35,584 nt of DNA from Chthonomonadales bacterium. Its GTDB lineage: Bacteria; Armatimonadota; Chthonomonadetes; Chthonomonadales; CAJBBX01. Positions 1 to 8,824 of this stretch are shown here, piece by piece. Made by a program: the position numbers and the translations under genes. The notes under the pieces were generated by a model. The model saw nothing but the letters and a program-made list of their open reading frames with translations, was not told the DNA's origin and did not search any database. Numbering within the stretch: the stretch's first letter is position 1; each line of letters opens with the position of its first letter. The DNA lies in contig DAIDHP010000041.1 of assembly GCA_027459625.1 (NCBI GenBank), positions 1 to 35,584 on the forward strand, written 5' to 3'.

Positions 1-305
1 TATGAAACCGAAAAATATAAAACTATCACTTATTCTTTCTCTGTCGTCCTCCGCTCCTCTGCGTGCTCTGCGTTGTGTTTTTAAACGGCTCAACGCGGAG
101 AACGCTGAGGCGCGGAGAAACGCTGAGTATTTGTATTTTAGGATTATCGGCTTTCCGTGTTTCTTTTTTCATCATGCACAAGCTCGCAAAATACGAAAAC
201 ATTTCCTCTATATTGGTCGTTCTCTGCGTTTCTCCGCTCCTCTGCGTGCTCTGCGTTGTGCCGTTATCAGCCGTTATCTGCGTGCTCTGCGTTGTGCCTT
301 TATCA
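1..305. repeat. Dispersed CTCTGCGT-type repeats, no gene
   Basis: No credible gene is seen here. The stretch holds several variants of a purine/pyrimidine-biased repeat built on CTCTGCGTGCTCTGCGTTG. One copy at about 48-76 is followed by an imperfect inverted copy at about 90-116 (CAACGCGGAGAACGCTGAGG...), which would form a ~27-bp stem around a short loop. Further direct copies lie at about 222-258 and 278-299. Open frames here have the low-complexity composition of the repeat and are rejected as genes. Similar AACGCAGAGAACGC-type repeats occur between genes in many environmental genomes; their function is unknown. Confidence 0.7.
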
Positions 306-1226
306 TTAAATTACATCCGCGAACTTCCGCTCCATGCGCTTGAAGGCGAAGGCGCCTATCACAAACGCCGCAACGGCGCACCCCGCCGACCACGCCACGT
401 ACCCCAAGGGCAGCTTGCCCACCCCTAGCAGCGACCAGCGAAACGCCTCCAGCAGCCCCGAGAGCGGATTCAGCATGAAAATGTACCGCATCTTCCCGGG
501 AACCGCGCTCACGGAGTACGCCACAGGGCTCGCGTACATCAGGAACGGAATCAGCACCGGTATGATGTAATTCACATCACGGTAACGCACCATTACGGCG
601 GACGCTAGGAACGCCAAGCCCATTGCGAACATCAAATCAATTAGAAGCCATAACGGGACCAACAGAATGCCCATATGCAATGCGACATGATTTTGGTACA
701 TCAGGAAAAACATCATCCCCATCGCCACGCAGAAATCAACCACAGCGGCGAAGAGGGTGGAGAGCGGCAGGATGAGTCGCGGGAAATAGACCTTGGAAAC
801 CAACTGGCTATTCGCCACGAGGCTTCCGGAGCCTTTGTTCAGGCAGGAGGAGAAGGCGTTCCACGCCAGCAGCCCCGCATAGGAGAAAATGAAATAGGGC
901 ACGCCATCGCTTGGCATCTTGGCGACCTTCCCGAAGACGAAGGTGAAGATGCCCGCCGCCAGCAGGGGCTGCAAAATCACCCAGATAACACCAAGGGCGG
1001 TCTGGCGATAGCGCAGCTTGATGTCGCGCACCCCGAGAGTGACGAGAAGGTCACGGTAATGCCACAGGTCCGGGATATTCAGAAATTGCCATCCCGCAGA
1101 GGGTCGGATGACGAGGTGCGGCTTTTCGTCGCTGTCGATAAGCTCCGGCAGCTCCCGCTCTTCTGCGCGCGCCGCCGTCTCTTCCGACGCGGGAATTGTA
1201 TCGATCGCGTTTTCCATCTCTTGCAA
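306..1226 (-). CDS. Polysaccharide ABC transporter permease (ABC-2 / TagG-KpsM-Wzm type)
   Basis: Inner-membrane permease expected to export a lipid-linked polysaccharide together with a Wzt/TagH-type ATPase. About 306 residues, normal for the family. After a ~50-residue charged cytoplasmic N-terminus comes the amphipathic segment with 'YRDLLVTLGVRDIKLRYRQT', then 'LGVIWVILQPLL' leading into the first membrane segment, which is the classic ABC-2 polysaccharide permease signature. Six hydrophobic segments follow and 'RYRDVNYI' lies before the last pair. The start is either TTG at 1226, with AAAGGAAG about 9 nt upstream, or ATG at 1217, which has a poorer spacing; I keep the TTG. No ATPase gene follows in this window: downstream is only repeat DNA. 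It is isolated between two repeat-rich stretches but lies on the same strand as the exosortase genes upstream. Exported substrate not determinable. Confidence 0.88.
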   Translation of the reverse strand: MQEMENAIDTIPASEETAARAEERELPELIDSDEKPHLVIRPSAGWQFLNIPDLWHYRDLLVTLGVRDIKLRYRQTALGVIWVILQPLLAAGIFTFVFGKVAKMPSDGVPYFIFSYAGLLAWNAFSSCLNKGSGSLVANSQLVSKVYFPRLILPLSTLFAAVVDFCVAMGMMFFLMYQNHVALHMGILLVPLWLLIDLMFAMGLAFLASAVMVRYRDVNYIIPVLIPFLMYASPVAYSVSAVPGKMRYIFMLNPLSGLLEAFRWSLLGVGKLPLGYVAWSAGCAVAAFVIGAFAFKRMERKFADVI

Positions 1227-1747
1227 GTGCGTTTACTTCCTTTACTACCTCATGTCGTGAATAGTTGTTCCATGTTTAAGGTACAGCGTGGAAAAGGTTT
1301 GTGCAATGGCGGGTAAAAGCAAAGGAAGGAAGGCTCAACACAGAGAACGCGGAGGCGCAGAGAAATGATCACCACAGAGAACACAGAGTGCACAGAGAAA
1401 GGCCATGTATAGTTTTGGATTTTCAAGTTATACAAAATGGTGCGTGGAACGAAGTTGTTTATGAAAACCAATAATCCAAACTCTAATAAACTCTGCGGTC
1501 CTCTGCTCCTCAGCGTGCTCTGCGTTGAGCCGTTAATAGTTGTTTCCGATCCCCGACACCCAAGCCATCCATCCTGTCCATCCTTGTATCCCTTAATCGT
1601 GTTCAGAACCCAAAACCCGCCATTCCCGCTGCTTTTTCGGTTGGCGGGGCGTGCCCGGTCACTTCGTTCCCGGCTCGGCTTGGGATTCCCCCATCCTGTC
1701 CATCCTTGAATCCTTTAATCGTGTTCAGACCCCAACGCCTTTTCCCA
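1227..1747. repeat. Repeat-rich intergenic region
   Basis: No gene is supported. It contains two repeat families. The first is the CTCTGCGT type, as an inverted-orientation copy at about 1333-1400 and a forward copy at about 1493-1533. The second is a phrase beginning CATCCTGTCCATCCTTG and continuing into a TTTAATCGTGTTCAGA-like end, present at about 1569-1611 and 1692-1730 as two near-identical direct copies roughly 120 bp apart. Short open frames across it are repeat-derived. Confidence 0.65.
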
Positions 1748-2398
1748 TCACTGGTTTGGTCGCACCGCCACCACGGGCAGTACGGAGGAGGATAGCGCGA
1801 GGGAGTGCCGCATTACATCATCGGCGAATTTCATCCCTTTCCCGAGGGTGCAACTGTCCTCGGGAATCATAATTCGCACAAAGAGGGAGTTGTTTTGCTC
1901 CGGTTGAACCATCTTATGCAGCTTGTACATCACGGTGTTGATTGCGTTGTGCGGCAAATCCGAGCGGAAATCCCCCACCCACCAGTAGATCACCCTGGTC
2001 TTTTGATTCCCCAGGGTCGCATCGAATTCACTGCACTGATACCCGTCCACATGAGTGATTATAATATCGCTCAGCGACCATCCCTGCGCCGGAAAACAGA
2101 CTTTGGGCTTGTGGAAGGAACTCGGAGTGGAGCCGGTCAGGAGCAGCAACTGTACGGCATCCCCCGAGGGCAGCGCATAGGTGCGGTCCGTCATGATTGC
2201 GTTAGGGATGATTTTGCGGGTCACGGCGCTTTCCGGTCTCTCCTCTATCATGCGCCACATGCCGATTTGCCTGGGGAAGGCGTCCACCGGCACCACGTGC
2301 GTGCTTCCGAGCTTAAGCCTGCCGAAGGCGTAACTAGCCGCGATCACCGGCAAGGTCATCATCAGGGCGATTATCGGGAGAATCTTGTCTTTTCGCAT
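1748..2398 (-). CDS. epsI: EpsI family protein (exosortase-associated, DUF3485)
   Basis: EpsI-type protein, 216 residues, with a single N-terminal membrane segment (residues ~6-25) and a periplasmic domain. The family hallmark is clear: HKPKVCFPAQGW at residues 96-107, matching the H-x-P-E-V-C-Y-P-x-x-G-W pattern of EpsI/DUF3485, plus the later 'VIYWWVGD' strand. EpsI domains are found next to, or fused to, exosortases in exopolysaccharide loci; their exact activity is not established. The start ATG overlaps the 3' end of the exosortase gene by 28 nt and is preceded by GGAAGGAAAATGGG, so the two are probably translated from one message. Downstream lies repeat DNA and then the ABC permease on the same strand. 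Confidence 0.88.
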   Translation of the reverse strand: MRKDKILPIIALMMTLPVIAASYAFGRLKLGSTHVVPVDAFPRQIGMWRMIEERPESAVTRKIIPNAIMTDRTYALPSGDAVQLLLLTGSTPSSFHKPKVCFPAQGWSLSDIIITHVDGYQCSEFDATLGNQKTRVIYWWVGDFRSDLPHNAINTVMYKLHKMVQPEQNNSLFVRIMIPEDSCTLGKGMKFADDVMRHSLALSSSVLPVVAVRPNQ

Positions 2399-3267
2399 CC
2401 CATTTTCCTTCCGAGCCAGACGAAGAGAACAAAGGCGATCACCACCACTACAACCTCGGCGGGATCGTGCGCCATCTCGAAAGCGCGATTGCCGAAAAGA
2501 TCGGTCACCGCCACCAACCCCGCTATTCTCACGATGTTCGCCACGAGGGCGATGGGAAACGCCGCAAGGGTAAATAGCGCCGTTTTGCCGATGCGCATCC
2601 GGTAAAAATAGGCGTAAAGCAGAGCGAAGGCGATGAACGCCTCGGTTTTTTGAAAGCCGCTGCAGACATTCGCCACCTCAAGCGTATGCCCCGGAATGCT
2701 GATGATATTCCCCATTTGGATCACCGGTATCCCCACAATCTGCGCAAGCAAAACCGCGCCGTTTGTGCTTTGCATCTGCAGCCATTGGTTGAGAGGATCC
2801 ACCAATTGCGAGGGAAGCCCCCCGGCGAATAGGAGGAACCAGATCGGGAACCGGATCACCCTCCAAAGGTCGGAGCCGTGCGTTATCAACACCGTCCCCG
2901 CTATCACCGGGATAAGGGTCCACTCCCCCAGGCATTTGATACGAAGGTGCCATGACACAGCTTCAATCAGCAATCCAACGCCTATAAGGACTAATCCCAC
3001 GGGCTTTGGGCTTTTTCGCGCTTCGGCGATGGAATCCCTTAGGAGCCATAGGAGAGCGATTGAGATGGGAAAGATGAAAACCCCCTGCGCCCGGCTATCG
3101 TCGGTGAACCAGAGTTCCGCCGATTCGCGAATGACGGGGAGATAGAGGATCACCAGACTTAAAACGAATAGTTTGGAAGCCCAATTCCACCTTCCAATGG
3201 CGCGCAACACTTCCCGCAAGGTAACCCTGGTATCGTTCTCTTCATTTTTTCGCACCACATTTTCCAT
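2371..3267 (-). CDS. xrt: Exosortase (PEP-CTERM sorting transpeptidase)
   Basis: Integral membrane cysteine protease/transpeptidase of the exosortase/archaeosortase family, expected to process PEP-CTERM proteins at the cytoplasmic membrane. About 298 residues with eight or so hydrophobic segments. The three catalytic residues are present in the right order: Cys202 in EVANVCSGF (family EVAxxCSGx), Arg247 in ANIVRI and His267 in AHDPAE. I chose the ATG at 3267 because AGGAACC lies just upstream; the longer frame to 3321 adds a non-conserved tail. Substrates are at hand in this window: the two PEP-CTERM proteins at 11606 and 13007. It is followed by overlapping epsI. Its exosortase subtype cannot be assigned without profile searches. 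Confidence 0.92.
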   Translation of the reverse strand: MENVVRKNEENDTRVTLREVLRAIGRWNWASKLFVLSLVILYLPVIRESAELWFTDDSRAQGVFIFPISIALLWLLRDSIAEARKSPKPVGLVLIGVGLLIEAVSWHLRIKCLGEWTLIPVIAGTVLITHGSDLWRVIRFPIWFLLFAGGLPSQLVDPLNQWLQMQSTNGAVLLAQIVGIPVIQMGNIISIPGHTLEVANVCSGFQKTEAFIAFALLYAYFYRMRIGKTALFTLAAFPIALVANIVRIAGLVAVTDLFGNRAFEMAHDPAEVVVVVIAFVLFVWLGRKMGCEKTRFSR

Positions 3268-3305
3268 AAAGGTTCCTATAAAACCGACGGATGACCGGCG
3301 ATGGG

Positions 3306-3383
3306 CCCCCAACGATCTCATCTAACGCAAAGTCGCAATGTCGCAAAGACGCCAAGAAAGGAGACTGGACCCCCAACGATCTC
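3306..3383. repeat. 14-bp direct repeat flanking an AAAGTCGCAA-type insert
   Basis: CCCCCAACGATCTC occurs at 3306-3319 and again at 3370-3383. The DNA between them carries the phrase CGCAAAGTCGCAATGTCGC followed by AAAGACGCCAAGAAAGG, which resembles common dispersed intergenic repeats. This could be the footprint of a small insertion with its target duplication, or coincidence. Confidence 0.4.
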
Positions 3384-3406
3384 CTAACCTGCCAGCCTTT
3401 GGCATG

Positions 3407-3858
3407 TTAATTATTCTTGGATGCTCGGATATCCTTGAGCCGGATCCAAAGATGAAGGTCATCATCCTTCAGCTCTATGAAACCCTGACGCATGTAAAAT
3501 CTCTTCAGGCGATCGGACTTGGCGATGATATCCATGGCGTAGCAGCCAATCCTTTCGGAAAACTCCAGCGCAATTTCGTAAACCTCCGCCAGAAGCTGAG
3601 GACCGACGATGCGCATTCTTTGATATTCCACACTCACCGCCAGTCTGCCAATATGTATCACAGGAATTGGAAATCGCGGCGGACTTTGATCGGAAACCGC
3701 AGCATTCGGAGCCACAGACCCTGTGGATATGGCACATAGCCCATTACTTTTGAAGGCTCCTGCAGCGGACAAGCCACATATGTTCGGGTGATCCCCTGCC
3801 TGGCATGCCTTTCCGCGAAGCGCCGAAGATATGTGTTTAACGCATCCTCCCCGCAGTC
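3407..3858 (-). pseudogene. Decayed GNAT acetyltransferase (TacT-like), frameshifted and N-terminally truncated
   Basis: Remnant of a GNAT N-acetyltransferase resembling the TacT/AtaT toxin group. The N-terminal part is read in one frame: from codon GAC at 3858, residues [18 protein letters not shown], then 'GITRTYVA' and 'KVMGY'. The rest is in another frame: 'ISTGSVAPNAA', 'FPIPVIHIGRLAV' and the C-terminal 'FYMRQGF...HLWIRLKDI'. Restoring a single T between 3735 and 3736 would join the two as VMGYCAISTGSV, exactly the family pattern. The first ~20 family residues are also missing; the fragment runs into the end of the epimerase gene. The acetyl-CoA loop, normally Q-x-x-G-x-G, reads Q-R-M-R-I-V-G, so it is degenerate too. 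Almost certainly inactive; no antitoxin (ribbon-helix-helix) gene is visible beside it. Confidence 0.75.
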
Positions 3859-4913
3859 TTTTCCCGTCTCCCGTCTTTGGTCCCCCGTCGCATTTCCCCG
3901 CTCTCCCGTCCATAATACTCCCTGTACCATTCCACAAATCGCTGAATACCGACTTCCATTGGGGTGGACGGGCAAAATCCCGTGTCGCGAATCAGGTCCT
4001 CCACATCCGCGCAGGTTTCCGGAACATCCCCGGGCTGCATGGGGAGCATGTTGCAATTCGCCCGCTCTCCCAGAGCCTGTTCGAGCGCCTCAATGAAGCG
4101 CAGCAGTTCCACGGGGTGATTATTACCGATATTGTATACTCGATACGGCGCCGAACTGGAGGCGGGGTCGGGGTTATCTCCGGACCATAGCGGATCGCCT
4201 GCGGGGATTCGGTACAGTGTCCGGACGATCCCCTCCACGATATCGTCCACATAGGTGAAATCCCTTTTCATTTTTCCATGGTTGTACACATCAATCGGCT
4301 TGCCATCCAGAATCGCTTTCGTAAAAAGAAAGAGAGCCATATCGGGGCGGCCCCAAGGCCCGTAGACGGTGAAAAATCTAAGCCCCGTGGTTGGCAGTCG
4401 GAAGAGATGGCTGTAGGTGTGCGCCATCAGTTCATTCGCTTTTTTGGAGGCGGCGTAGAGGCTCAGGGGGTGATCGACGTTATCGTGTGTGGAAAACGGC
4501 GCGGAGGTGTTGGCTCCGTATACGGAGCTGGAGGAGGCGTACACCAGATGCCGGACATCGCACCGCCTGCACCCCTCCAAAATGTTGCCGAACCCGACGA
4601 TATTGCTGTTGATGTACGCTTGCGGGTTTTGCAGGGAGTAACGCACCCCCGCTTGAGCGGCAAGGTTCACCACGTATTCGGGGCGGATATCGGCGAACAA
4701 CGCCTCCACTCCGTCGGTTTCGGCGATATCCCATCTGTAAAACCGAAAATCAGGTTCGCTTTTCAGCATGCAGAGCCGCGACTCTTTGAGGGACACATCG
4801 TAATAATCGTTCAGATTATCGACTCCGATGACCTCCTCCCCTAGGTCCAGAAGTCTCTTGCACAGATGATATCCGATGAACCCCGCCGCGCCCGTCACCA
4901 TTACCCTCGCCAC
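3837..4913 (-). CDS. NAD-dependent epimerase, UDP-glucuronate 4-epimerase-like
   Basis: Short-chain dehydrogenase-type nucleotide-sugar epimerase, about 358 residues, likely making UDP-galacturonate for the polysaccharide. N-terminal Rossmann motif GAAGFIG (residues 8-14), '[13 protein letters not shown]' typical of CapI/GAE enzymes, the 'AAQAGVRYS' segment, catalytic serine region YASSSSVYG (125-133) and Y153-x-x-x-K157 in YAASKKANE. '[15 protein letters not shown]' is also characteristic of the UDP-glucuronate 4-epimerase group. Start: GTG at 4913 with AAGGAGAC six to seven bases upstream; the longer frame to 5036 has no such site. The last ~22 residues, rich in Arg/Gly/Glu after 'YREYYG', look like read-through into decayed DNA and overlap the GNAT remnant. 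First gene of the minus-strand block, divergent from the sugar transferase. Confidence 0.9.
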   Translation of the reverse strand: MARVMVTGAAGFIGYHLCKRLLDLGEEVIGVDNLNDYYDVSLKESRLCMLKSEPDFRFYRWDIAETDGVEALFADIRPEYVVNLAAQAGVRYSLQNPQAYINSNIVGFGNILEGCRRCDVRHLVYASSSSVYGANTSAPFSTHDNVDHPLSLYAASKKANELMAHTYSHLFRLPTTGLRFFTVYGPWGRPDMALFLFTKAILDGKPIDVYNHGKMKRDFTYVDDIVEGIVRTLYRIPAGDPLWSGDNPDPASSSAPYRVYNIGNNHPVELLRFIEALEQALGERANCNMLPMQPGDVPETCADVEDLIRDTGFCPSTPMEVGIQRFVEWYREYYGRESGEMRRGTKDGRREKTAGRMR

Positions 4914-5504
4914 GATAAGTCTCCTTCCGCAAATAGCAGGAACCAAAGATCGAATATCTTTTCCTGTCTTCGTTCTCCCGTGTCCCCTCATTTGATATAT
5001 GCAGAGAAGTATCGGTTCGTGCAATCCCGCCGACAAAATCCCTGAGAATGAAAGAAAAGCCTGCCTCCGATTTTTTCATAGGTATCACACGGATATCGCA
5101 GCGAAAGAAAATTGCACAAACCGTTCGCTTATTGCATTTGAATATTAAGTCGAGGAGGCTTTGCTCGACACGGAACGCAATGGCGCGGTGATGCATAAGG
5201 ATCGTCATCCTTGAAATCCAACGAAGGACGATGGACGGGCTATTGTGGATGGCGGGGATAGAACTGATTTGTATTTCGGGTAAATTGCAAAATTCGAAGA
5301 TGGGCTAAGATCGCTCGTGTCACGATAGCCGTAACACCTGAACAGCGAATTTTACAATTACCCGACCAGTTTTCTCATATTTTCCTAAATGTTTAGCGAT
5401 AAGGATGTAGCATTCGCACACTGAAGCTTACCGCCATGAACGGAGTTCGACAAACACTAGGAGTTAATGTACGCCTTAACGCTTAAACGATTGGGAGAGA
5501 AACC
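4914..5504. other. Divergent intergenic region between epimerase and sugar transferase
   Basis: 591 nt without a supported gene. It must hold promoters for both transcription units, but no strong sigma-70 site stands out by eye. It contains one copy of the dispersed TAATTGCAAAATTC inverted-arm element (5277-5364). An open frame on the minus strand (to 5208) is arginine/glycine-rich read-through of the epimerase 5' region and is not accepted as a gene. Confidence 0.6.
5277..5364. repeat. TAATTGCAAAATTC inverted-arm element, copy A
   Basis: Left arm 5277-5296 (CGGGTAAATTGCAAAATTCG) and right arm 5346-5364 (CGAATTTTACAATTACCCG) are reverse complements apart from one bulge and one mismatch (about 18 pairs). 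The ~49-nt interior includes TCGTG-T-CACGA and GGCTA/TAGCC, so it could fold further. One of six copies in the window; lies 141 nt upstream of the sugar transferase start. Confidence 0.85.
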
Positions 5505-6278
5505 ATGCCGAGAATCACAACACCGTTTTTCATTCGGACTCTTTCCGAGGACAATGGACAAGCCATGGATATGATGAGTCTCGCTCCCAAATCAGCTCAA
5601 ATCGGGGGTCGAGATGTTGAAATGGTAACTGAATCCGCTCATCGCATTGCCTCGGCATCGAAAACAAAACGCAAACCGATCTATGAATTTTTCAAAAGAA
5701 TCCTTGATGTCCTTATCGCCCTTGCGGCATTCGTCATCGCTTCCCCCATTTATCTGTGGGTGATACTGAAAATGCGCAAGCAAGATCCCGGTCCGATTTT
5801 CTATTATCACACCCGACTGGGGAGGAACGGCAAGGAGTTCAAGTGTTACAAATTCAGAACCATGGTTCCGGACGCCGAGGACATCCTGAAGAAGAGACCT
5901 GAGCTGATGAAGGAGTTCACCGAGGGATACAAACTGAAAAACGATCCCCGGATAACGCCTCTGGGGCAATACCTGCGTAAAACAAGTCTGGACGAGTTGC
6001 CTCAATTTTACAATATCCTTCGCGGAGAGATGAGCTTCATCGGTCCAAGACCGGTGGTGCCACCGGAAATTGAAAGATACGGTGAGCACAAACGAAAACT
6101 ATTGAGCGTGAAACCGGGGCTTAGCGGAATGTGGCAGGCATATGGCAGAAGCAGCACCACCTATCAGGAGAGGATAGAACTGGACATGATCTACATCGAC
6201 CATCGGTCGCTATGGCTTGACGCGAAACTTGCTTACATGACCGTATTGGCTGTGTTGGCGAAAAGAGGAGCTTGCTAA
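5505..6278 (+). CDS. Priming sugar-phosphate transferase (bacterial sugar transferase)
   Basis: Polyprenyl-phosphate sugar phosphotransferase (PF02397 family) that loads the first sugar-1-phosphate onto undecaprenyl phosphate to start repeat-unit assembly. 257 residues: a short variable N-terminus, 'FFKRILDVLIALAAFVIASP' (residues ~62-81) as the membrane-inserted hairpin, 'GPIFYYHTRLGRNGKEF' and KFRTMVPDAE at ~116-125, then DELPQFYNILRGEMSFIGPRP and 'PGLSGMWQAYGRS', all core signatures. It lacks the multi-pass N-terminal domain of full-length WbaP/WcaJ enzymes, so it is the short PglC-like form. ATG at 5505 has GGGAGA six bases upstream. First gene of the plus-strand EPS block; sugar specificity is unknown. 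Confidence 0.93.
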   Translation: MPRITTPFFIRTLSEDNGQAMDMMSLAPKSAQIGGRDVEMVTESAHRIASASKTKRKPIYEFFKRILDVLIALAAFVIASPIYLWVILKMRKQDPGPIFYYHTRLGRNGKEFKCYKFRTMVPDAEDILKKRPELMKEFTEGYKLKNDPRITPLGQYLRKTSLDELPQFYNILRGEMSFIGPRPVVPPEIERYGEHKRKLLSVKPGLSGMWQAYGRSSTTYQERIELDMIYIDHRSLWLDAKLAYMTVLAVLAKRGAC

Positions 6279-6616
6279 TAGATATCCCGCCGGGAACGGC
6301 CAATTCTGAATACGATTTGAATCCCTCGGTTCTCGCACACGACTCCATGCCTGGCAAGCGAATTATGCATTCGCCTCGTAACGACCGAAAGGGAGGCGCC
6401 GGAAATCAGAGGAGTCACCATACCGATTTTCATGTCAGGATTGATCTGCAAACCGGGAATAATCCAGCATAAGGCGAACTGGCGATAGGATGATTCGAAT
6501 TTCCCGTCATTCGTTCGGAGGAATTTCACCGAAATACGCCATGCGTCCCTAGGATTACCCTGATGCGGGATAAAAACCGCGACAGACCCATTTCGGTCAA
6601 AGAGGAATTTTCACAT
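6279..6616. other. Intergenic leader before the BY-kinase gene
   Basis: About 338 nt with no supported gene. No terminator and no strong promoter seen. It has a segment GATAGGATGATTCGAATTTC at 6486-6505 that loosely resembles the start of the PEP-CTERM leader (GATAGGATTACTCGAGTTC); with no further similarity downstream this may be chance. Confidence 0.4.
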
Positions 6617-8824
6617 ATGGATCAGTACGATTACGCTTTGCCGCAAAAAGACGTCACCATCAAGGACATTCTGGTTATCACCTGGCGCTATAAATTCCTG
6701 ATCATTCTTATGATGGCGTCGTGCGTTTATTTGTCTTATTACGCCACAAAACACATGAAACCGAAATGGCAGGCGAATGCGCAGATGGTGGTCATTCAGA
6801 GAGGGGGGAATTCGGGCAATAACACCTTCGACCCCTCCAATCCCTCCTCCCCTCTCATAGAGACACCGGACACACAGGTCACCATGATGGAGAGCGACGG
6901 GATGGCCATACGCACCATCAACCTCCTGAAAAACGAAGCGCTCGCCGCCGGCGAACCCACAAGCTCCGTCACTTACACCGTGCCTTCGATCGAAAGCGCC
7001 TTGACGGTGGACAACCCAAGGGGAACGAACATTCTGAACGTGAGCATGATAGCCAACAACCCTGACGAGGCGGCGAAACTGGCAAACACCGTGTGCGATG
7101 CGATGGTGGCGTGGAAAACGGAGATCGCTCAATCCAGCATTCAAACCTATATCTCCACTCTGAAAAGCCGAACCGATCAGGCGAAGAAGGCGATGGACGC
7201 GGTGGAGCAAAAGGAGCTGCAGTTTAAAAACACGCATCATCTTGTGGATCTCTCCTCCCAGACGGAGGCGGAGTTAAAACGATTCCAAACGCAGCAGCAA
7301 AACGTGGATCAACTGCAGCAGCAGGTGGCTGCGCAGCAAGCTCTCGCCGATTCCCAGGAGCAGCAACTGAAATCGATCGACGCCTCCATTATGACCGGCA
7401 CAGGCATCCGGGACGATACTTTGGTGGCGGCGTTGCAAACCAAGCTGAACGATCTGGAGATGCAGAGGGTGCAGGCGGCTCAGAAATACACGGAGGCTTA
7501 TCCCGGCATTCTGCCCGATTTGGATCAGCAGATTGCGGACGTGAAAACCCGTCTGCACGACGCGATCCAAAACACACTGAACAACCAGCAGGGCTCCCTG
7601 CAAACCCAGGGAGCCCTGCTGGATAACTACAACAACGCCGAAACCACCCTGATATCGCTTCAAGCGCAGCTAAACGCCGCAGTTCATCAAAAGGCTCTCT
7701 TTAAAAAAGCCACCATGCATATTCCGGCTATCACCATGGATTACGCGCAACTCTCCCAGGCTTCCGACCTGGCAAAGACGCAATACGCTGCGGCGAAGGG
7801 GCTGCTGGATTCCGCGCGCTTCGATCTGGGCAAGGTGGGCCCGAACGTGCAGGTCATGCAGCAGGCGGTTCCATCCCTCACTCCGGTCAGCCCCAATGTG
7901 AAAAAGATCATGATGATAGGCACCTTGGTGGGGATATTCCTCTGCTTCGGTCTTATACTCATCCTGGAGCAGAGCGACAAAAGACTGCGCAGCATCGATG
8001 ACGTGCTGGGAATGCTGAACGGACCTGTGGTTGGAACGATGCCGAAACTCAAAGGTAGCCAGATCAGGAGAATCTCCAAGGGGGATATCCCGCCGGAGGT
8101 CACCGAATCCTGCAGCCTTACCCGTGCGCATCTCGGATTGGCTCTCCGGAAACATCATGGGCCGGACTCCCTCGAAAACAGGGTGTTCCTCTTCACAAGC
8201 GCGATGAAGGGGGAGGGCAAATCCATGATCGCCTTCTCGATGGCGCAGTCCTTCGCTAGATCGGGCAAAACCGTGATACTGGTGGACGCCGACATCCGCC
8301 GGCCCTCACAGAACAAACTTTTCAACACCGAGGAGCCGATCGGTTTGGCAAACGTGATCGAAGGGGATGTCACCCTGGATCAGGCGTTGGTGTCCACGGA
8401 TATCCCGCAGCTTACCGTGCTGCACAGCGGATCATCCCAGAGAAACCCCTCCGAGTTGCTCTCTCAGAAGAAGATGGGGGAGATAATCGTCGCATTGCGA
8501 AAAGAGGCGGAGATCGTCATTATCGATTCCCCGGCATGCTCCGTGGTCGCGGACGCTTTGTTCCTCGCGCCTCTCACCGATACCATCTTCTATATCATTG
8601 GAATGGGAACCATCCACGAGGATATCCTGAAGGATATCGCAGCGGAGCTGGGGGCGACCACAGCCTCCATGTTCTTTTTCGTCAACAGGGCGGCTGGACG
8701 GGTGCACACGGGATACGGTTCGAGTTACTATTACTACTATAGCGGCATCGGTTCGAATCGCAATGGGAAACAAGGGATTACCGCCCTGCCCGCGCCGCAG
8801 GAGAATGAGGAGAGCGCCAAATGA
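6617..8824 (+). CDS. Wzz-type chain-length protein fused to BY-kinase (tyrosine autokinase)
   Basis: Inner-membrane polysaccharide co-polymerase with a cytoplasmic bacterial tyrosine kinase (Wzc-like), controlling chain length and export with the downstream Wza-like protein. About 735 residues. Wzz domain: first membrane segment near residues 30-50, a long periplasmic coiled coil rich in Gln and Lys (~170-360), then a second membrane segment after 'VSPNVKKIMMIG'. Kinase: Walker A AMKGEGKS (~528-536), Walker A' VILVDADIRRP (~553) and Walker B-like EIVIIDSP. The C-terminal autophosphorylation cluster is GYGSSYYYYYSG, with five consecutive tyrosines. ATG at 6617 is preferred (GAGGAA nine bases upstream); an in-frame ATG at 6563 is possible. 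It overlaps the next gene by ATGA, indicating translational coupling. Confidence 0.93.
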   Translation: MDQYDYALPQKDVTIKDILVITWRYKFLIILMMASCVYLSYYATKHMKPKWQANAQMVVIQRGGNSGNNTFDPSNPSSPLIETPDTQVTMMESDGMAIRTINLLKNEALAAGEPTSSVTYTVPSIESALTVDNPRGTNILNVSMIANNPDEAAKLANTVCDAMVAWKTEIAQSSIQTYISTLKSRTDQAKKAMDAVEQKELQFKNTHHLVDLSSQTEAELKRFQTQQQNVDQLQQQVAAQQALADSQEQQLKSIDASIMTGTGIRDDTLVAALQTKLNDLEMQRVQAAQKYTEAYPGILPDLDQQIADVKTRLHDAIQNTLNNQQGSLQTQGALLDNYNNAETTLISLQAQLNAAVHQKALFKKATMHIPAITMDYAQLSQASDLAKTQYAAAKGLLDSARFDLGKVGPNVQVMQQAVPSLTPVSPNVKKIMMIGTLVGIFLCFGLILILEQSDKRLRSIDDVLGMLNGPVVGTMPKLKGSQIRRISKGDIPPEVTESCSLTRAHLGLALRKHHGPDSLENRVFLFTSAMKGEGKSMIAFSMAQSFARSGKTVILVDADIRRPSQNKLFNTEEPIGLANVIEGDVTLDQALVSTDIPQLTVLHSGSSQRNPSELLSQKKMGEIIVALRKEAEIVIIDSPACSVVADALFLAPLTDTIFYIIGMGTIHEDILKDIAAELGATTASMFFFVNRAAGRVHTGYGSSYYYYYSGIGSNRNGKQGITALPAPQENEESAK

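Noticed and set aside
4278-4844. Plus-strand open frame opposite the epimerase
   Set aside because: Antisense shadow of a gene with intact catalytic motifs; no recognisable protein features.
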